NCBI RefSeq assembly: GCF_018739865.1
Contig: NZ_JADOER010000004.1
Span: 878,157-942,156 of the forward strand
DNA: 64,000 nt
Direction: 5' to 3'
From: Leptothoe kymatousa TAU-MAC 1615
Lineage (GTDB): Bacteria > Cyanobacteriota > Cyanobacteriia > Phormidesmidales > Phormidesmidaceae
Shown here piece after piece: positions 60,348 to 64,000 of the stretch. Both the position numbers and the translations under genes were made by a program. The notes under the pieces were generated by a model that did no database searches, was not told where the DNA came from, and worked only from the letters and a program-made list of their open reading frames with translations. The first letter of the stretch is position 1; every line of letters begins with the position of its first letter.

Positions 60348-61610
60348 CCGTTGACCGCGAATGACATCGTTGAGTACTTCAATGGCCTTGGCATATTGAG
60401 GATCGTCTGATGTGCCAATGCGTTCGCGGTCCTCACTGAGGTATTCCCGTTCATCATCCGATAGCTCTACGGTGAAGTTGGGCTCGATGCCTAGGGTGTT
60501 AATGTCGCGACCGCTGGGGGTGAGGTATTTGGCAATGGTCACCGCAATGCCGGAACCATCTCCCAGACCGCGTACAGACTGTACCAATCCTTTGCCAAAG
60601 GTGGTGGTGCCCACCAATACTGCTCGATTATTATCCTGCAATGCCCCCGATAGGATTTCGCTGGCGCTGGCAGAACCACCGTCCACAAGTACTACTAAGG
60701 GCTTGTCCGTTAAGGCGCGATCGCTAGCAACATTTTCATCCAACGTACCTTCCCGATTCACCGTCGATACGATGGTGCCTTCGCTGAGCCACATACGGGA
60801 AATATCAATGCTGGAATATAGCAAACCGCCAGGGTTAGAGCGCAAATCCAACACGTAGCCAGTCACATCCCGCAGTTCCAATTCCTGAATCGCCTCTCGC
60901 ATCTCAGAGGCAGCATTGGCACTAAACTGAGTCAGCCGGATATAGCCCACCCCACCCTCTTGTTCTGGGTGATAGGCATAGCGCACCGGATGGATTTCAA
61001 TGCGAGCCCGCACTAGGTCAAAGTCAATTTCCTCGCCATCGCGAATGATCGTCAGTGTGACTTCAGAATTGACTGGACCTCGGATTAAATTAACCGCATC
61101 ACTGAGATCCATTCCCTCGGTGTTTTCACCGTCAATGGCATAAATCACATCGCCGGAACGCAGCCCTGCCTCAAAGGCGGGCGTATCCTCAATCGGCGAC
61201 ACTACAACAATTTCTTCCGTGTCCTCTTCCTGGGAAATCTGAATGCCCACACCGGTGAGTTCCCCGGAGGTGTCAATTTGCATATTGCGAAATTCCTGGG
61301 GATCCATGAAGCGTGTATAAGGATCTTCCAGGGTGTCTAGCATTTCCCGAATAGCATCGTAGGCTGCTGTGCTATCGGTGTAGTCACGATTCAAATAATT
61401 ATTGCGAACCGCCTGCCAATCTTGATCGTTAAACGTATCGTCAACGTACTCGTGATCAATTAACTGCCAAACTTCATCAATTACCTCTTTAGGGCTTTCC
61501 CGAAAGAATGCCTGACTTTGAGACCAGTGAATGCTTGTTCCTGCAACAACTACCGCCATGGTTGTTAAGGCAGCTGCACTCAAAATCAAGCCATGCTTTT
61601 TGGTTGCCAT
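60312..61610 (-). CDS. C-terminal processing protease (S41 family, Ctp/Prc)
   Basis: A 432-residue periplasmic or lumenal serine protease. An N-terminal signal/anchor (LILSAAALTTMAVVVAGTS) is followed by a helical region, a PDZ domain (about 105-190, SGDVIYAIDGENTEGMDL) and the catalytic domain. The catalytic domain has VLDLRSNPGGLL, the nucleophile Ser in DGGSASASEIL and the Lys 25 residues later in TTFGKGLVQ. The family includes CtpA, which matures photosystem II D1; cyanobacteria have three paralogues and this copy is not assignable with certainty. The last codons belong to a repeat unit duplicated downstream. ispG is upstream on the same strand, 384 bp away. Confidence 0.94.
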   Translation of the reverse strand: MATKKHGLILSAAALTTMAVVVAGTSIHWSQSQAFFRESPKEVIDEVWQLIDHEYVDDTFNDQDWQAVRNNYLNRDYTDSTAAYDAIREMLDTLEDPYTRFMDPQEFRNMQIDTSGELTGVGIQISQEEDTEEIVVVSPIEDTPAFEAGLRSGDVIYAIDGENTEGMDLSDAVNLIRGPVNSEVTLTIIRDGEEIDFDLVRARIEIHPVRYAYHPEQEGGVGYIRLTQFSANAASEMREAIQELELRDVTGYVLDLRSNPGGLLYSSIDISRMWLSEGTIVSTVNREGTLDENVASDRALTDKPLVVLVDGGSASASEILSGALQDNNRAVLVGTTTFGKGLVQSVRGLGDGSGIAVTIAKYLTPSGRDINTLGIEPNFTVELSDDEREYLSEDRERIGTSDDPQYAKAIEVLNDVIRGQRSAASVGGLSIN

Positions 61611-61994
61611 AAAAAGAGATCCAAAGAATAGAAATGGAACGGGTTTAACCAGACAGTATAAAAGTTAGATCACACCCTACAAATATATAGGCTTTGTTCA
61701 ATGGTGGCAGGAAGCGAACAAAGATTTAGTCATTCTTTTGCTATTCTATGCAGCTTAGCAACTTCCTACGGGGATCGGCCACCATTCACTAAAAATCCTG
61801 ATAACTGTTGATATTGCAGCAGTTTGCCGTCGCAGATTGCTCCGCAAATTTGCTGAAATTCAATTTATCAGACCAGAATGAAATAACCATGAAGATTCCC
61901 TGTGATTATGCTTAACCCCTTGTGTAACCCTAAGCTTCACAAGGGGTTAACAAAATTAGACAATGGTTTACCGTACTATTCAGGGAAAGTCGGG
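61611..61994. other. 384-bp gap between ispG and the protease gene
   Basis: Contains the ispG hairpin (61912-61950) and otherwise AT-rich DNA expected to hold the protease promoter. No reading frame was found. Confidence 0.5.
61912..61950 (-). terminator. Hairpin after ispG
   Basis: TTAACCCCTTGTG pairs exactly with CACAAGGGGTTAA (13 bp) across a 13-base loop, 45 bp after the ispG stop. There is no long T run. Confidence 0.65.
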
Positions 61995-63221
61995 TTAACT
62001 TTCTGGATCAACCCAACGATCGTCGCTTTTGATCAGGTTAATTAATTCTTCAACACCGTCCGCTTCGGGTACCCGCTTGATTTCTTCTCGGCCTCGATAG
62101 AGCGAGATATAGCCGGGGTTCTTACCAACATAGCCATAGTCTGCATCAGCCATTTCTCCAGGGCCGTTTACAATACACCCCATCACGGCAATGTCTAACC
62201 CAGTGAGATGGTTAGTGGCTTCACGCACCTTATGCAACACTTCTTCTAAGTTAAACAAGGTGCGGCCACATGATGGACAGGCCACATATTCCACCATGGT
62301 TTTGCGCAATCCCAGGGCTTGCAAAATGCTATAGCATACGGGAATTTCCTTTTCAGGTGCCTCGGTTAAAGAGACGCGAATTGTATCCCCGATACCTTGG
62401 GCGAGAAGGGTGCCAATGCCTGCGGTGGACTTGATGCGACCGTATTCCCCATCCCCAGCTTCGGTTACACCTAGGTGTAAGGGATAGGCCATGTCCAACT
62501 CATCCATGCGCTTCACCATCAGGCGATAGGCCGCCAGCATCACCGGCACCCGTGAAGCCTTGAGGGAAATGACTAAGTTGTAAAAATCCAGGGACTCGCA
62601 AATGCGAATAAATTCTAGGGCCGATTCCACCATCCCTTCGGGGGTATCGCCGTAGGTAAACAGCATCCGCTCAGCCAAAGAGCCATGGTTCACGCCAATG
62701 CGCATGGCTTTGTTCTGGTCTCTGAGGGAAACCACCAGGGGCTCTAGGGTTTCTTTGATTTTGTCGCCAATGGCATCAAACTCAGTTTTTGTATATTCTG
62801 TGCGGCTATCGCTGGGTTTCTCAAACACGTAAAGTCCAGGATTAATGCGGACTTTATCCACATGCTTGGCAACTTCCAGGGCAATTTTCATGCCGTTGTG
62901 ATGCACGTCAGCTACCAAGGGCACCCGTTGGTACGTGGATATGAGCTGTTCTTTGATGGTGGCGAGTGCTTTGGCATGGGCCATGCTGGGCACCGTGACT
63001 CGAACGATTTCACACCCAATTTCATGCAGTCGGCGAATGGCTGCGACTGAGCCTTCAATATCTAGGGTGTCTTCGTTGATCATCGACTGCACCACGACGG
63101 GAGCCCCACCTCCGATGATGACATCACCGACAGGCACGGCGCGGGTTTTGCGCCGCACAATTTGAGTGTCGATTAGAGGAGCGGCATCGGTATTTGAGGA
63201 GGGAGGCGTCAGGGTTTGCAT
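61995..63221 (-). CDS. ispG: 4-hydroxy-3-methylbut-2-enyl diphosphate synthase (flavodoxin/ferredoxin)
   Basis: IspG (GcpE) converts methylerythritol cyclodiphosphate to HMBPP in the MEP isoprenoid pathway, feeding carotenoids, phytol and quinones. The 408-residue protein has the TIM-barrel part ([54 protein letters not shown]) and the iron-sulphur part with cysteines in [12 protein letters not shown] and [20 protein letters not shown]. In cyanobacteria electrons come from ferredoxin. Complete. TPR gene upstream, 216 bp away. Confidence 0.97.
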   Translation of the reverse strand: MQTLTPPSSNTDAAPLIDTQIVRRKTRAVPVGDVIIGGGAPVVVQSMINEDTLDIEGSVAAIRRLHEIGCEIVRVTVPSMAHAKALATIKEQLISTYQRVPLVADVHHNGMKIALEVAKHVDKVRINPGLYVFEKPSDSRTEYTKTEFDAIGDKIKETLEPLVVSLRDQNKAMRIGVNHGSLAERMLFTYGDTPEGMVESALEFIRICESLDFYNLVISLKASRVPVMLAAYRLMVKRMDELDMAYPLHLGVTEAGDGEYGRIKSTAGIGTLLAQGIGDTIRVSLTEAPEKEIPVCYSILQALGLRKTMVEYVACPSCGRTLFNLEEVLHKVREATNHLTGLDIAVMGCIVNGPGEMADADYGYVGKNPGYISLYRGREEIKRVPEADGVEELINLIKSDDRWVDPES

Positions 63222-63437
63222 ACGTTAAACAACGGTTTCAGTTTCCTAGTTTATTTTGCTAGGATCCCACAAAATGAGTACCTTTACTGGCAGTCTGAGC
63301 GACAAAAATAGTCGATTTGTCGTTACTGATTGAGCCGAGAAACGAGCTATAAAACGGTTGAATAGCCGGGGACAGCGTCAACACTAAAAATTGAGAGTAG
63401 CCTTGCCAGTTCCCTAGAAATTAACTGCCTGGGTGGG

Positions 63438-63908
63438 CTATTCAAGTTGAGCGATACATTCCAAAATGAGCCGCTGATTGATCAGTGAGAAGGGTTGTAG
63501 ATCTAGGGTGCGACGAAAGTACTGGATGGCATCTTGGTAGTTGCCGACGGAGGCATAGCAGAGACCTAGGCCATGGAGGGCACCAAAGTGATGGGGCACT
63601 AGCTCTAGTGTTTTCTGGCAATCGTTGATGGCCGCTGGATAGTTGCCTTCCATGTAATAGAGCACAGCCCGCCGGTTCCAAGCTTCAGCAAAATCTGGCT
63701 GGGTATCGATCAGCTCATCTAAAATTGCTTTTGCTTTGGTATTTTGCTCTGCTTCTACCAGGGTTTGGCTTTCAATCAGACGCTTGGCTCCTTGGGTTCC
63801 TTTTTGGTGAAACCACATGTGCCAAAATTCGCCGATGGCCTGATTGCGTACTGTTTCGTTTTGATCTTTCAAGGCCTGAAGCAGGCGATCAATGTAGGCA
63901 GAATCCAT
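63438..63908 (-). CDS. Tetratricopeptide-repeat protein, 156 aa
   Basis: A helical region with an FWHMWFHQKG segment (residues ~28-37) is followed by about three TPR units: residues ~65-90 (DFAEAWNRRAVLYYMEGNYPAAINDCQKTLEL), ~100-133 (HHFGALHGLGLCYASVGNYQDAIQYFRRTLDL), and part of a third. TPRs mediate protein-protein contacts. The first 60 residues resemble a conserved cyanobacterial/plant TPR family of unknown function. It starts at ATG 63908; the upstream promoter region continues to the window edge. Confidence 0.88.
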   Translation of the reverse strand: MDSAYIDRLLQALKDQNETVRNQAIGEFWHMWFHQKGTQGAKRLIESQTLVEAEQNTKAKAILDELIDTQPDFAEAWNRRAVLYYMEGNYPAAINDCQKTLELVPHHFGALHGLGLCYASVGNYQDAIQYFRRTLDLQPFSLINQRLILECIAQLE

Positions 63909-64000
63909 CGTGAGAGTGATTGTGCGGACAGTTTGGGGGGAAACAGAAGGGAAACATGCTCCCCATAGTGGTGGGTCGAGATAAAACTCAGGGATGAAAG

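Overview
This is a chromosomal segment of a cyanobacterium. It carries psbX, ycf66, ycf19/YggT, an ARC6/Ftn2 division gene, a group 3 sigma factor, a geranylgeranyl-reductase-family oxidoreductase and a VTE5-type phytol kinase. The palindrome GCGATCGC (HIP1), typical of cyanobacterial genomes, recurs throughout. The sequence does not fix the genus. The gene mix (CHASE2 sensor kinase, haemagglutinin-CHAT protein, FAS1/DUF4114 protein) fits a free-living species with a fairly large genome. No rRNA, tRNA, CRISPR array, insertion sequence or complete prophage was seen.

Layout. 0-7 kb: a translationally coupled pair (P-loop ATPase, then a membrane protein built on a 12-bp/4-residue GVAx repeat that runs off the left edge), a FIST sensor protein with a histidine kinase, and a two-gene unit of iron-type alcohol dehydrogenase and ABM-fold monooxygenase. 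7-20 kb: secA, a 1275-aa haemagglutinin-domain/CHAT-protease fusion, ycf66 and psbX (a 38-codon gene), ycf19, uvrC and arfB. 20-25 kb: two ABC-2 permease halves on either side of a sigG-like sigma gene, then a sugar-binding lipoprotein. 25-31 kb: pdhA-pdhB and secD-secF, separated by a terminator. 31-39 kb: ftn2/ARC6, a PD-(D/E)XK nuclease, a holin-like protein, an ABC1/UbiB kinase, an HD hydrolase and an orphan membrane-fusion protein.

39-46 kb is the most unusual stretch. A response regulator and CHASE2 histidine kinase are coupled (TAATG) and followed by a TTG-started 53-aa secreted peptide and a strong terminator. Further along the same strand lie two more tiny reading frames with their own terminator. 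A TTTGTA-N6-TACAAA palindrome occurs three times around this locus. A two-FAS1 protein lies on the other flank.

46-64 kb is mostly housekeeping: a ligase-associated exonuclease, LysR regulator, rhomboid protease, SPFH protein, rlmN, pyrH-frr overlapping by 14 bp, a geranylgeranyl-reductase-family gene whose start codon lies inside a 17-bp inverted repeat, phytol kinase, bactofilin, an Hpt protein, a CDF transporter, pgsA, a C-terminal processing protease whose last codons are tandemly repeated behind it, ispG and a TPR protein.

Starts were chosen from ribosome-binding sites and family lengths where possible. Five genes shorter than 55 codons (psbX, three peptides near 39-40 kb, a membrane protein near 57.8 kb) were found by reading intergenic DNA directly. 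Only psbX among them is certain.
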